A stretch of DNA of 64,000 nucleotides from Gordius sp. MW1 (taxonomy: Eukaryota > Nematomorpha > Gordioida > Gordea > Gordiidae): the NCBI GenBank assembly GCA_964036665.1, contig OZ038530.1, positions 4,340,001 to 4,404,000 on the forward strand. Reading direction: 5' to 3'. The translations under genes were made by a program, and so were the position numbers. The notes beneath the pieces are model-generated. The model made no database searches and was not told where the DNA came from. It saw only the letters and a list, made by a program, of their open reading frames with translations. The stretch's first letter is position 1. The number at the start of each line of letters is the position of its first letter. Of the stretch, positions 44,261 to 57,037 are shown one piece after another.

Positions 44261-47200
44261 TTAAAGTTTAATAAGATTCGATTTAAGGCACTCAAAATAA
44301 ATCGCGTTTTTCCGCTTGAACGTTTCTTGTAGCGTATGTAATTTTCTAAAATAATAAATATTTATAATTAAATTTGTATGGCAATTTAATATAACAAAAT
44401 ATTACTTCTGATAGATAGCATCGTTAAAGGTGGGCAACAAACTGTATATTTTATTTATAATGTCTTTCGTTTTGGGGGTAATGTAGCCACACAGAGCGTA
44501 TTCCAAACATGACATATCTAGTTTGACCTATAGTATAAATACAAACATAATAACACAAGATTTTTTAAATCTATATTTATCGACTCAAATTCAGGGTCCT
44601 GAAACAAAAAGTAAATCTGGCTAAACAAGACCCTCAATTTGTAAAGAAGTAACCTACTTAATAACAACGCTGATTCGGCGCTCGTCAAATTGCCCAAACC
44701 GATACTTCAAGTACCGTCGAATAAAATTTTAAACTCTGGACTCTTTATGATGAAACTTTTAAATGGGATTCTAGCTAAATTAAACTGCCCATTTTTCACC
44801 GCGTGATAAAATGAGATAATTATAATAAATAAATAAATCATTGATAAATTAAAGACATTTTTTCATAAATAGGGTTTAAATAAACCTTTGGTTGACTAAT
44901 TAATCATTTTTATATGTAATATTAGAAAGAACTCAATATTGTATCTTAAAATTTTTAGCATATTTTAACCTAAACATTTATACAAAATTGGGTAATTATT
45001 TTAAGGCAGAATTTAACTCGTATAATGTAATTTTTTCTCAGTATTAAGTTCAGCTTATCAGCAATTATTATTTATATAAGACCTAAACCCAATCTGGCTA
45101 AAAAAATATTTATTTTTTAGGTTATTATTTCTTAAAATTTTTCGACTAAATTTCAAAATCTGTAACATATAACTTTACTCTAAAACTACCTAACTTTTAT
45201 AAACAAAATGTACCATATATGAAAAAACTGAGTTTAGAACGATCTAGTTAGTTTTAATTGGAACAAAACTATTTTCATGCTTAAAATGGGCAATTAAGAA
45301 ACTAAATTAAAAAAATTTTTAGGCCTCTGGGAAATATTCGAGATTCGATTCAAATTGAAATTTCGAATCCAAATTCATATGTGTAAGTTCGAATCGAATA
45401 TTTACGCTGCTAAAGTTCGAAAATCCGAATCTAATCCTTGAATAAATCGAATTTTATTTTTTTTTAGTTTAATTTAAATAGACGAGACTCAAATATTCAG
45501 CTGTTTTTATCTTACCGCATTATAGTTATTTTCCTGCTACAATTTAAAAAAGTTTAATTAAAAATTTTAATTAAAAATTTTTCAAATTTACATAAATTAT
45601 GGGGAACGTGGATCATAATTTAATTAAATTATGAACTTTGTTAAAAATTGCAAGACAGCCCAAATATATTTCACGATTAAAGGCTATATGTAAAGAATTT
45701 GACCCACCAATTAATACATGAAGGCAAAACTTGACATAGTAGTCAGGTAGAACACATCTATTATAGAAAAGGCTATTTTAGTAAGGCAGGCATTGGATTT
45801 GGCCTTTAAATTCCTCATAGAAGAAATTACTATCCAACATTGAATGTGAACAAATTGAAAAGGTTAATTTAATACTTTTTTTTTAAAGTACAACTAATTT
45901 AATATCCGAGACGCAAATCCGACAATAACCAGGCATAGAAGATCATGCTATGGCCAAACAGAAAATAGAAGTAGGGCATTCAATAAGAAGATAGTCTTTT
46001 TAGCGAGTGTCGCCGATTTAAGGCTCAAAATTTGGGTGTTTATCACCAGTACATGGCATATCCTATAGAGAAATTAAAGATGACTTGGAAACTGCTATAG
46101 GAAGTCAGCCCGATTTTGAATCAACTAGCGAGGTATCGACACTTGATCGTCAATTAAAAGCGACATGCGTAGTCTCCGTTGGAGACATTTTTGCACAAAC
46201 CCGTGTGGCCTCCAATGTTGAGCCTTTACAATGGTGGGAAACGAATCAACGTCGTTTTCCAGCCACCTAAAATTGGCAAAAAATCTTCTCTCTATACCTG
46301 GATCATATACCCCGAGAGAAAGAATATTTTCAACCAGAACCAATTTATTTACCAAACACAAGCAATCGTCCAAGGAAGAAAATGTTAGGAAGATAATTTG
46401 CCTTAAAAGTTGGTCAAACGGTTCTTGATTGTTTTACACATATCGCCATAGTTTTTTGTTCGCCTTTAATATTTTTATTTTCAATGTGTTTTTTTTTAAA
46501 TATCTTTCAAATAAATTTCAAATGTATATGCAAATTAAAAATCATAGTAGCCTTTTTAATATGATTTTTAACATTAAAAAAAACTTAATATATATTCGAA
46601 TCGATTTCGAATGCTTAAATTTTTTTTGAAATCTTCATCTTAATATCGAATCTCGAAATCCAGAGGCGTAATTTATATATACGACTTTTAAAATTCTTCA
46701 GCCTTTAATATATTCTTGCCTTATTATGATAAATACAATTGTAATATAAAGCACGTTACCACATATTATTAAACAAATGGCTATTAAGACGTTCGTAGAT
46801 TCGTTTAAAATAAGAAAGGAGGGCATGATTTAATGCCGATCGTATTTATGACTACAATTATTATTAAATTGTTATAATTGTAAAAAGCCTATTAATAACT
46901 TTTAAAGCCATAAAGGTTATTAAAGAGCCTGTTTTTGGCGTTTAAAAATTTGTTTTCCACCTAGTTGTAACAAATTTATTATCAATTTTTAAGATATGTA
47001 AAGATATTAAGTTTTGCATATAAATTACTATTAGGCATAAAAAAATAGACTGTTAAGTTGATTAAAAATATTCTTTAATTATATTTGCATATATGAGTAA
47101 ATGAGGTTAAATGGCAACTATTAGCTTACCAAAAAATTATTATTTAAGCCTGACAAGGACGATTTTTTTAATTAAACCACTATATTAGTATTAGTATTAT

Positions 47201-50200
47201 ATTATAAGCCTGAGAATTGCACAGCGATTAATATGCTTAAATATTTTACCAAACTTTTAAGGATACAACTCTAATATACATACTTGTATAACACTTCTGG
47301 GCGTTATAAATTGCGTTGCTGAAAAGATTCTAAGAAGTTCGTCAAAAATGTCGTAAACCAGTAAACTCATGAGGCGCTTGATGAGACCGGGTGCTACTGC
47401 ATCCACCTTAAAAAGATGGTTTACATATTATTATATTAAATATTGATTATTATGCACCCTAATTTTTAAATTTTAAGGTAATAAACAGAGTACAATTAGA
47501 TGAGTTTATAAATTTTTTTAATTTAAAATTAAATTTATTTCTTAATTTTACCTCGGCATATACTTCTATACAGTTTTGAATGATAATTCTGGCGTATGAT
47601 TTGACATCTAACAAAAGTATAAAGAGTGCAAAATTAGAATTATAAATAAATGTAGTTTAAAACTTAAACAACCTGTGGGTTCGGGACTTTCTTTCCAATC
47701 GAATGAAAGCGTCATCATGTTAGTCATAATCGAGTCAACGAGCGGCTTACTCAACTTGTGCTCGTACGATTCAAAAATTTTCTCATCTAATTCTTGAAAG
47801 GTATGCGTAACTTTCTTAAATAACAAAATTTAAAATATATATATATTATGGATTTAAAAACAACCTAAAAATATTTTATAAATTCCAATAACTTCTAAAA
47901 GATATAACAACTTTTTATAGGGTATGGTGTGATTAAATTATCAAACATGCCATATATATTTACAATTCCGTGTATATTAAGTTTCATGAATGAAATACAT
48001 ACTTTGCATTAAAATTTATATACAAAATAAGGTTTTAAAAATAGCAAACCTTTTTAATGTTTTCGATTTGTGGAAATCCGCTTTGAGACAAAGTTTCCAT
48101 CAATGAACCGGATTTTAAGATTGTGTTAAGAAAGTAGTCGACGTTGCTGAGACAATACAGAAGTCTTTTCTCCTAATTAATATAACTTTAATGCATAACT
48201 TGCAAAAATTATCATATGAATTGATAAGTTATGCTATAAGATGTTATGTGTGACAATATCCGTAAATAATAATCGACCTTAAGCAAGCATATAAATATTT
48301 CTAAAAATTTTATCTAAGGCTAGACCGTTTACAAGTTCTAACATAATAAATAAGTTAAATTTTAACTCTTTATACGAGCTTACACCATACTTTTTATTTA
48401 GTACCTTTAATAAATCTCTTTAAATTTTATATTAAAAGAGTACCTAATTTAAAAAACATTTTTTGGAGGGCAAAGTTATATTTGCAACTACAATTACAGG
48501 TTTAACACAACCGATATGTCATCACAGTTGAATCGACAAAATGAACAAAAAAAAAGTGGCAAACTGATTTTATTTATCACTCATAGGTTTTTTTATATAC
48601 ATAAAGGGCTGACATTTATTCACCTGTTTAACTTTTATCAAAGAGGCGTGTGTCCAGGAACGAGCCTTGGCAGATTCGATGGAAATTTTGGATGTCTTTC
48701 GATTGGCTAAATCAATTGTTGTAGAATTAGTGCTGGAATCTTTAGCGGAAATTCCATATGCCATATATTCAATGGTTTCTGCCATGGCTATAATCATTTT
48801 GGTACAAGCCATCGTTACCTTTATAAATGGAAACTTAAGGTTATAAAAAAAGCTTCAATTTATTAGGGTAACAATAATTATTTAGAAAACATGAGCTAAA
48901 AATCTTGACAAGTATTTTTTAAGTTTATATTGAGATATATTTTTTATTCTTAATTTTCTAAGTTTATTTTACTTCCTTGGCAAGGAAGCTACGAATTCCA
49001 AAGTCAAATATAAAGAAAATAAGATAATTTGCTTTTAAAATAAACCGTTATATAAAAACTATAAACGACAATAATAATATTTAATTACTAAGACTATTAA
49101 GGTTACTCTTAAACAAAACCAGTTATTAGTTGTATAAAAAACTAGTTTAGTTCAAAGCTCCCGTTAAACTAAATTACAATCATAAATAAAAAAGATATAT
49201 AGATATAAAGCAATAACTTGTTTCATTCCTAAAATTTACAACTTTTCCCCCTTATTAATTAGCCATAAATAAAAATAATAATTATGAACTTATATCTTTT
49301 TCTTTTTAAAATTAACTTTAAAAAATTATAGGACTAAATATGGATTATGCAAATTGACAACTTGTATTGAAATTAACAATCTGGATTATAAACTAGTAAA
49401 TACTTGTTATAAAAATTCATTTACTTGCAAAAATTAAGAAATATAATATTCAACAGGGCAAATTTATTATTAAAAAACATTAATTGGTAGTCGAACAGGT
49501 AGGTATAAATTAGTGTCAGCTAAAAATTTGACAAATTATTAAATGCAACAAAGCCTTAAAGTCCAACATCGGTAATACTAATATTTTGTATTTTGCCCCA
49601 TCAGCTCAAGCGATATAGGGTAAATAAAATAGCAGTAAATTAATTAAAAAAGGAAATAACCCCACTGAAAGTTTGATTAAATGCTTTTGTAAACAATTAA
49701 ATTAAACTTTGAAAAAAAAGCATTCTTGATCATAAGAAAGTAATATCATTAAAATTAAAGATTGTTGCCTCTTTTTGGTTAGCTCTGTTAGTCCCAAAAA
49801 TATCAATTTCTTGTTCGCGTCCAATCAATGGTTCTATTAGACAACGAATAATTCTACTTTTATCCTCGATCAGATTTTCAAAGCATTTGATCTTAATTTA
49901 AATAAAATATTGCTATCGTTACAAAGAAGACTATAAATATATTTAAAGCATAATCAAAAAATAATTTACCAATTTGGTGCATCCATAGCCCTCTTGTTCG
50001 CGATCTATTTTCCAGTTTTCTTTAAGGTATAGATTCTTAATATCTAAAAAGTAAAGTCACCATTTCAGTAACAATTAAAACATATAAATGTTTCAAAATC
50101 AGCGAATTAGTAGTAAAAGCGTTCTTTGTTTTAGAATTTAGGTCCATCATTGAGTCTCAAAACTCATAGAGGATAATATACTTTAATAAGTCATATATAC

Positions 50201-53200
50201 TAACAATAAAATGAGATATATACAATATATTGCGTATGTTAAACACAAACTTAATGGTCAGTCATCTCATTTTAGGATTTAATAACTTAATAACAAAAAA
50301 GGCTATAAGTTAGGCAACGTTTTAAAAATGCTCAAATATTGCCTAAAATGGCACGAGAATGGACTTGAAAGAAAATTTTTAAGAGTTAAATAATTATTTT
50401 TAAAGAAGAAAAAGTTATAGGAATTTAACATAGGTATGCGGGAGAAAAAGTTTTAAGTATAGATAAATGTTAGCTTAAAGCTATTCTAATACCCGACACA
50501 ACCTTGTTTGAAATGGCCCAAAATTTATTATCTTTCAGAAGTGATCAAATATCGCGTGAGATGTTTTAAGCATTTTAAACATTTAAAGACTCTAGATGTT
50601 TTTTTAAAGATTAAGAAAATGGAATAGCTCATAGGTATAATAGTTATCGATTACAGAATTATGATAGTTAGTGTAATTCATGTAGAATTTTCAATCCGTT
50701 TATATGAATGTCATTGTATCAAATCTGGGTTTGGATTGATAACGTAGGTAGAGGGGAATGGAAGTCAAAATAATTAATCAATCTATTTTGTCACATATAA
50801 GACCAATTAACTAAAACTAATCGTTTTTTAAGTATTCATTAAATTAAATCAAATATCAAAATTACCTGTTGTGGCTACTTTGAGTATGGTCAAAATCCCA
50901 AAAACTCTCAAGTCCGACACTAGTAATTTTAATAGTTGAGCTGATTCTGTAGGAACTTTGGAAACGGCTCCAGCGACTTCATCAGATACGTTTTGGTCCA
51001 TATTTAAAATGCTGAGTTGACATATGCTATGGATCGTTTACATAATATATATTTAGAGCTCTGCAACATATATTTTTTACGGAGACCGACGTCTCAATTT
51101 TTAATTTGCTAGACGCCGACCCGTGATTAAAAAACTTCTAGGCAAATTTTACACTAGAAAATTAATTTACCGTACAAATAAAAAATGGTGATTTTTATTA
51201 TTCCTCTTTAACAAGTATCAGCTTGAAATTAGAATATCTAATTTATCTTCTTACAAATTATTCAACTAATAAACTTAATAATATATATTTATAACAAAAT
51301 TATCTGCTATTATGTTAGCTGTACGAAGAAAATTATTTTATATCGAGTTGGGTTATTTTAATCATAGAACGAATGGTTAGTTGGCTTGAATTTATTTGGG
51401 GCGTTTTTTTTTAAATTATGTCCGAGCCCGACCTAAAATTCCGTCGAGCCTGGTCGGGCGGCCCGTGCAGATTTTTCTAAGGGTTGATTGCCGCCTTATT
51501 AATTAAATCGTATGTATTTTATAATTGTACCGAACATCTTTGATGGTAGGCGTCAACCATACATAGATGCTAACATTGAGACTAAAGGTGTTGGTCCAAT
51601 CGCCCAATGCAGCCTTCCTTTCAGCTGGGACATCTGTTAATGTTTCGGGGATAAAAATATCCCTGATAAGGTGAGTGTAGAGACCAATGATATCGTTGAC
51701 CAAATACTAAAAAAACAAAGTGAGCATCTCGTTTTTGTAATTGTAAAATTAAAAGCAATAAATTATCAATTTAAAGTTTCACCTTAAAACGCGAAAATTT
51801 GTTGGGATCTATTTTGTAAGCTTTGTCGATTCCCTATGAGGAGAATAGAATAAAACAAAATTTAATATAGTTCAACGTCCAAGCGACTATTATCAATAAA
51901 TCTTCATCACTTATTAACGAGCTTTATACAAAAATTTTCAATTATAAATTCATTCTCTACTTCTGAATCAAGATTAGTAATAAAACTGTTATTATAGGTT
52001 AAAGGCTATTACCAATCTTGTTTTATCCATTATTAAAATGTTTTAAAATTTAATATAATTATTTTTCATATAATTTTTTATTTTGTCCCAGCCTAAATCA
52101 TCGTCCCTCTAAATTTCATTTTGTAATAAAAATAAAAAAATATTTAAATGAAGTCAGACCTTGTTCATAAATTAAAATATTTATAGGTAAATATTAAACA
52201 TGCCGCAAAAGGCTTTATAAATAAATGTTGTCACAAACATCCGTTGACATAAATATATTAAATAATAGTTTATGAGGCATCATTTACATTATTCAGCTTC
52301 TGAGTATTGTATAACAATTTAGTCCCAAGAGTTATAAATCGGATTTATCTAAAGGCTCTTCGAGTTACGTAAATATTCGACATAAATCCTTTACAAACTC
52401 TTATAGAAAATGAAAAATAAATGGCAAAATTACACCCTTTTAACTAAACTATAACCTAGGTGAACAGATTTTACCAGCAAATAAATTCTCGTAAAGATTA
52501 TGACTAAAACATATAATTAATGCAATTTTAATATAAGCATGAGACGTAAAATAATTAAAAAATCTTGTAATGTCACCGGCATTATACATAATAGATAAGA
52601 CAAATATTTCCAAAAGAACTGTTTAAATGAGACTTTTTTTTAACATTAGTACTTGGCTGCGTTTATAATGAGCGGGTGCTATGCAAGCTAAAATTTTGGA
52701 GAATAAAGCGCTTAAGATAGGGTGCCCATATTTGACCTTTCAACATAATATAAAATTCCTTATATTAACTCAAAATATTAGTAATTGGTGTTCAAAGTTT
52801 TCGCTTAGCATCCCGCTCATTATGAAGGCAATCGGATTTAGTTCATGGATAGCATGTTTATAATTCCTCTCATTTAAAGAGATGCGCTTTTAAAAATCAA
52901 ATTTGTGAAATGTATGAAGAAAACAAAGCATTTAAAATAGATTATAAACCAATTAGTCATGTGCCTGAAAAAATAGAAATTAGTTATTTTGCGAGAGAAT
53001 AGGGAACACATTGTTTACCGCAACATTTTGGAAGAAAATCTATAATAATTGAGCCTATGATGTCTATTTATGAAGGAATTGTAGTTATTGAATCACTCTT
53101 AAGTAAAAATCGAACTTTACTACATAAATTCGTGCTATATTAGAGATCTTAGGGCACCAAAATGGTTAGATAACTTTTGCTTCCCCTCAAAAATATATTT

Positions 53201-53496
53201 TAATATAACCCCTACCCATGTGCATTTTCAGAGAAACCATAGGTATCATCGTATTCAAAAATGTATTTTAATATAACCCATACCCATTTGCATTTTCAGA
53301 GAAACCATAGGTATCATCGTATTCAATAAAATGCAAAATAACGTTTTAAAAACCTCCTTAGGCTGTAACAGGCCTGAAAAATAGGCTTGACCTAGCTTCC
53401 AGAAATCGTAAAACCCTTGTGTCATTAGTGAGGATAATTCATCGACGTATCGCGACACTTGAGGTATAGTTGAGTCATTATGATCACCCATTTCAG
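44261..53496 (-). CDS. EXOC2: Exocyst complex subunit Sec5/EXOC2, C-terminal half
   Basis: Sec5 is a rod-like subunit of the exocyst, which tethers secretory vesicles to the plasma membrane. Thirteen exons join in frame: 53,496-53,354; 51,833-51,783; 51,706-51,531; 51,011-50,866; 50,043-49,970; 49,891-49,769; 48,818-48,624; 48,172-48,050; 47,814-47,673; 47,607-47,552; 47,406-47,284; 44,527-44,406; 44,345-44,261 (stop at 44,261-44,263). They give about 518 residues, colinear with the C-terminal half of animal EXOC2: GFYDFWKLGQAYFSG, LLVSDLRVFGILTIL, LYLKENWKIDREQEG, RLLYCLSNVDYFLN, FDWKESPEPTDVKSY, LEYALCGYITPKTK and FKRKNAIYFECLK. All junctions are gt-ag except the donor at 49,769, which appears to be GC. 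The N-terminal IPT domain and upstream exons are not seen between here and the LINE nest, so the gene continues beyond the window or is truncated. Confidence 0.9.
45324..46666 (+). mobile_element. hAT DNA transposon relic in a Sec5 intron
   Basis: A 1.34-kb element with inverted ends: cctctggg..attcgagattcgat at left and atcgaatctcgaaatccagagg at right, with attcgaat-rich subterminal DNA. The + strand encodes broken pieces of a hAT transposase: RWNTSIIEKA (about 45,745), DDLETAIGSQP (about 46,080), and the C-terminal dimerisation segment WWETNQRRFP, FLSIPGSYTPRERIFSTRTN and EENVRKIICLKSW (46,230-46,425). Several frame changes separate these, so it is inactive. It lies in the intron between the last two large Sec5 exons. 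It is the same family as the 5.9-7.2 kb relic. Confidence 0.75.
51050..51490. repeat. Dispersed GC-word repeat in a Sec5 intron
   Basis: Starts with gagaccgacgtctcaa and gacgccgacccgtgatt. It ends with gagcccgacctaaaattccg, then gcctggtcgggcggcccgtgcag. The outer GC-rich words are inverted relative to each other (gacccgtg versus gcccgtgcag), with A+T-rich DNA between, so it is probably a non-autonomous element of about 440 bp of the same broad type as at 53,925. Confidence 0.4.
52668..52820. mobile_element. Mariner-like MITE with TA target duplication
   Basis: A 153-bp element in a Sec5 intron. The left end atgagcgggtgctatgc and the right end gcttagcatcccgctcat are inverted repeats with small differences. 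It is flanked by ta on both sides (52,666-52,667 and 52,821-52,822), as Tc1/mariner elements leave. The 60-codon frame across it is an accident. Confidence 0.65.
53190..53330. repeat. 68-bp tandem duplication beside a Sec5 exon
   Basis: The block tgtattttaatataaccc, then tacccat.tgcattttcaga, then gaaaccataggtatcatcgt occurs twice with a period of 68 bp. It lies immediately downstream of the donor of the 53,354-53,496 exon, within the intron. Confidence 0.8.
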
Positions 53497-53719
53497 CTTG
53501 GTTAATAAAAAATAGGAAAACGCATAATATATATAGTTTTTGCAATCTTTTAACATAAGAAATAATTTCAAAAGCATAATATCCCTATAAATTGTACGAA
53601 CATAAAACTGTCTGAAAATGCTTGAAGAAAATATATTTTAACTAGATCGACCTTCTATATATAGCCCCTTAAAAATGAAGTACCCTTCCAAAATTACAAG
53701 AACATAATATAAATTTACG

Positions 53720-53780
53720 TGAGCTCGACAGTAATGCGACGGTAGTTTTGCCAAAATGAAGATATTTCGACTGCTCTATC
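53720..53780 (-). CDS. Candidate Sec5 upstream exon (weak)
   Basis: On the minus strand a stop-free segment lies between an acceptor (ccgatag) and a good donor (gctcac|gtaaat). It reads QSKYLHFGKTTVALLSSS and joins in phase to the first confident Sec5 exon at 53,496, giving SSS-P-EMGDHND. No clear homology supports it; only splice signals and phase do. Confidence 0.3.
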
Positions 53781-53924
53781 GGGAAATCAGCAGAATTTAA
53801 AGGTTTGATGGTGGTGAAACAATAAATTTCCATATAAATAAAGCTTTAAACCCATAATTTTGCTTAAGGTGTTTCACGTTAAACTTAACTGTGTAGTTTA
53901 ACCTGTATTTATGCATAGCCTAGA

Positions 53925-54400
53925 GAACTGCACGGGTGACCCGAAATTTTAAAATGCTCTAGGGTTGGGTCCGGTTCGGGTTAAAAATTTTAATAAGCCT
54001 TCGGGTCGGGTCGGTTTGGATATAAAGTGTCGGGTCAAAGGTAATGAATCTTACATTGCAAAATACACGGGACATATCTATTAAATTAATGATTTTATGT
54101 AAAATATTTTTTAATTAATATCGAAATGTATAATTGAAGATCATTCAATAAGTTGATTAAATTTATTTTGTTTTTTAAACCTGTATGTTTTATTTTATAC
54201 GCAAATTAAAATTTGACTCGTTATATCAACAAAATAATATTTTTTAAAAAGTATTTAAGTAATGTCAAGTGGTTGTTCATACCATAAAAATATATATTCA
54301 TAAAACAAATAAATGTAAGTTTAAATTTATTAAATGATTCATTTGCGAAACTATATATTTTAAATTAAATGTGACCCGATATTGTAGATGCTATCATATT
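53925..54400. repeat. Dispersed cgggtcgggtcgg-type repeat
   Basis: Begins agagaactgcacgggtgacc and continues gttgggtccggttcgggtt, then cgggtcgggtcggtttgg. The start matches the repeat at 12,549 (agagacttgcatcggtgacc). The right side is A+T-rich and its end is undetermined. Confidence 0.45.
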
Positions 54401-54514
54401 CATATATCTATATAAAAAATCTTCAAATAAATTTAGTTATCAAAATCTGTGGTATCAATTAGTTTCATAAATCGCACTTTAATTTAACCATTAAATTTTA
54501 AACAACCTCATAAG

Positions 54515-54665
54515 CCTGGATTGAAATTAGAGGGGGAAATAATGATTAAGGGAGGGCAAAATAACCATTTTTTAATTTTAGCCATAATTTGATAAAATAT
54601 CAAGATTTTTTGGATTAAGAGGAGGGCAGCCGCCCGTCCCTGCCGCTTCCTGGTCACGCCCATGC
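54515..54665 (+). mobile_element. Decayed hAT-type MITE
   Basis: Internal blocks match the family (attagagggggaaataatgat, ttttagccataatttgataaa, gaggagggcagccgcccgtccctgcc), and the right end is tggtcacgcccatg. The left inverted repeat is eroded (cataagcctgg), and no clear 8-bp duplication remains. Confidence 0.6.
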
Positions 54666-54739
54666 GCACGGCATTTTACAATCATAAATATAAAATTCAC
54701 AAAATTTAAACATAAATATATAGAAGCAGTTTTGATATA

Positions 54740-54862
54740 AATATTAGTGTGTGTTCCATTTAGTTGTCTTATATGACGGCGTCGCTTAAAAATATCTTTA
54801 AGCTCTCCTAATTCTAACAAAATTGAAAACAGCCAACGCCGTGCTGTCACCACTACTAGTAA
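54740..54862 (-). CDS. Candidate Sec5 upstream exon (weak)
   Basis: The minus strand reads TARRWLFSILLELGELKDIF then KRRRHIRQLNGTH. This loosely resembles the EXOC2 stretch in which a DKLLETPSTLHDQKRYIRYL segment follows the coiled-coil region. An acceptor (actagtag) is plausible, but I could not place a convincing donor in the right phase. It may be a real exon or chance. Confidence 0.3.
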
Positions 54863-54959
54863 AGAAATTATACTTTCCACTTAGAAACGAATCTGATTAT
54901 ATTTCCTCGTTGCTATCTGCGTATCCTATTAACTAAATAAATATATGCTCAATTAATAT

Positions 54960-57037
54960 TAACTCACTAATGATATGTTGGCCCTTAAACATAAACTAGA
55001 CGCGTTATGTCTACAATAAACTCGTATCCCTTTTTCAAGAACTGGTACATACCCCGATTATAAACTTTATCACGCTGGGTTTATCGATAAACCAGCTTCG
55101 ATAGTTTCCACACTGGTAAACAGGCGTCTCAGCGTTTCAAATTGGGTTAACGATAGAATTTTAATTCTCAACTTAAAAGAGGGTGTTCGCAAAGTGTCAA
55201 TTCTAAATGTTTGCGCACCAACTTCATCATAAAAACTACAGATGCTATATGAATTTTTCGGAGTTATTGTAAAGACAATAAAGATCTGAGTTCCAAGTCA
55301 GTGCCAATAATAAAGATCTCAATTCCACTGTTGCCCATACGGGTCGTGATAAAACCAACTTGATTGGCGAATACACGTTAGGCTCACATAATAGGAAAGG
55401 AATTTTTACAAAAGTGGTGTAAAGAACATAGATGGCGGATTGCTTCCACCTTTTCCCTACTTCCTAATGGCCAGCTGGCTACCTTTCGTGGTACAGACAC
55501 CTCTCGACCAAGTCAAATTAATCACTTGCTCTACAGGAAATGCCATTTTAAGATTGTAAAAAATTCCGAGTAATTCAAGATCCCGTTACAGATGATGCAG
55601 ATCATCTTGTGATTACCGCAAAACTAGTGATAAAAGCAGATACTCTATGTGTACCTTATGCAAACAGAAACCAAATAGTAAGACCACAAGGTATAACAGG
55701 CAATCTTGAGTTTATGGATAACCTTCTCCTTAAAGTAAAAGATACTGTTTTCTCAAAGCTAACAGTTAGTGAACACAGTTTTGAGTTATCAAGGATATCT
55801 GCGAGCCCACCCAAGCAAAAAAACCGCATTAAGACGAAAACATGGTTTTCCCAAAAGACGCTGGATCTTTTGAAAACAAGGACAAATATATTTCACCGCA
55901 AAAATTTTTCAGTTCAAACACTCAAGCTTGTCTGCCCTTAGCAAGCGTATTAAGTCAAGTATACGACAAGACAAGATTACATTTATCAAGTCTAAGGCAA
56001 GTGAGGCGGAATCAGCGGCACGTTTAAACAATAGCCATCGCTAGGTTTAGAATTAATGATAGCCTTAAATACATACATTCGCTATGCGAACCCTTTATAA
56101 CATAAAATCAGACAAGGGCTCTAACGATTCTATAAATCAGACAAAAGCCGGGAAGCTTACTTCCGTTCTATCCTATCCCCCATTCGCTTGTTCCCGTATT
56201 GGACATCTATAAAGAATATCAAGAACCAAAGGACCTCAGCCGCTCCCGATTGATAAACTCCCACCATCCATTTGTAAAATTGTTAGCGCGATCAAAGCTC
56301 CTAAATCACATAAAGCGGCAGATCTCTCAGGGATGACTGGAGGCCCTTAAAGCGGACTCCCGCCTATAGGAAAACTTTTATACCACCTTTTTACAAAGTC
56401 TGGGAAAAAGAGGAATTGCCAAATTCCTGGTCATTGGGTAGCCTTAATAAACCATGCAAGAAGGAAGACCCTTCCGATCCAAACAATTATCAGGGAGTGA
56501 CAATTATAATCCTTGAGTCTAAGCTCTTTATTAAAGTGTTATACAATGTACAATCAGATATATGACATCCTCAGACACAATCAGGCGGGGTTCAGGAGAT
56601 GCCGTACGACTACAGAACATATCATCACGTTGAGAAATATAATGGACATTTCGAGTACAAGTGGAAACCCCTTAGTTCTTGTGTTCTTAGACATTTCGAA
56701 AGCATTCGACTCTGTCCATCACCTATATAATACATGGGAGGCATTCTGTGTACTAGAAATGAAGGCAATCGTTTCCCACATTCACCATGTCTAAACCAAT
56801 TTTGGTCACGACGGGAGTCAGGTAAGGCTATCCATTGTCCTCTTCTTTTTATTATAGTGATGGATCTGATAATGAAAAGATCAATATTTGTCTCCGATGG
56901 CATTGCGTTAAACGGGATTATGCTATCGTCGCTCATCTTTGCTAACGACATATGTCTGGTGGCAACCTCTACACAGAAGGCCCATTCTATGGTGGACAGA
57001 TTCTCCGCTCAGGCAAAGCAAGCTGGACTATTTATAA
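54960..57037 (+). mobile_element. LINE copy A, 5' part (interrupted by copy B)
   Basis: A non-LTR retrotransposon copy on the + strand. It shows, over several frames with stops, an APE-type endonuclease (KVSILNVCAPTSS near 55,200; DDADHLVITAKL near 55,590), a linker (IRPQGITGNLEF; RIKTKTWFSQKTLDLLKT) and reverse transcriptase (NQAGFRRCRTTTEHIITLRN, LVLVFLDISKAFDS, then FANDICLVATS). It stops abruptly at 57,037, where the 3' tail of copy B begins on the other strand, and resumes at 59,612. It is decayed and inactive. The clade is not assigned: the APE endonuclease places it among APE LINEs, and the C-terminal YGCESW motif is RTE-like. Confidence 0.8.
56703..57037 (+). repeat. Left copy of a 335-bp duplication flanking LINE B
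   Basis: Runs from cattcgactctgtccatc to ggactatttataa. It is nearly identical to 59,612-59,939 (three substitutions and one 7-nt gap seen by eye). It lies immediately before the tetranucleotide tail of copy B, so it occupies the position of a target-site duplication. Confidence 0.85.

Noticed and set aside
52681-52863. 60-codon plus-strand frame in a Sec5 intron
   Set aside because: It starts within the mariner-like MITE and has no recognisable features.
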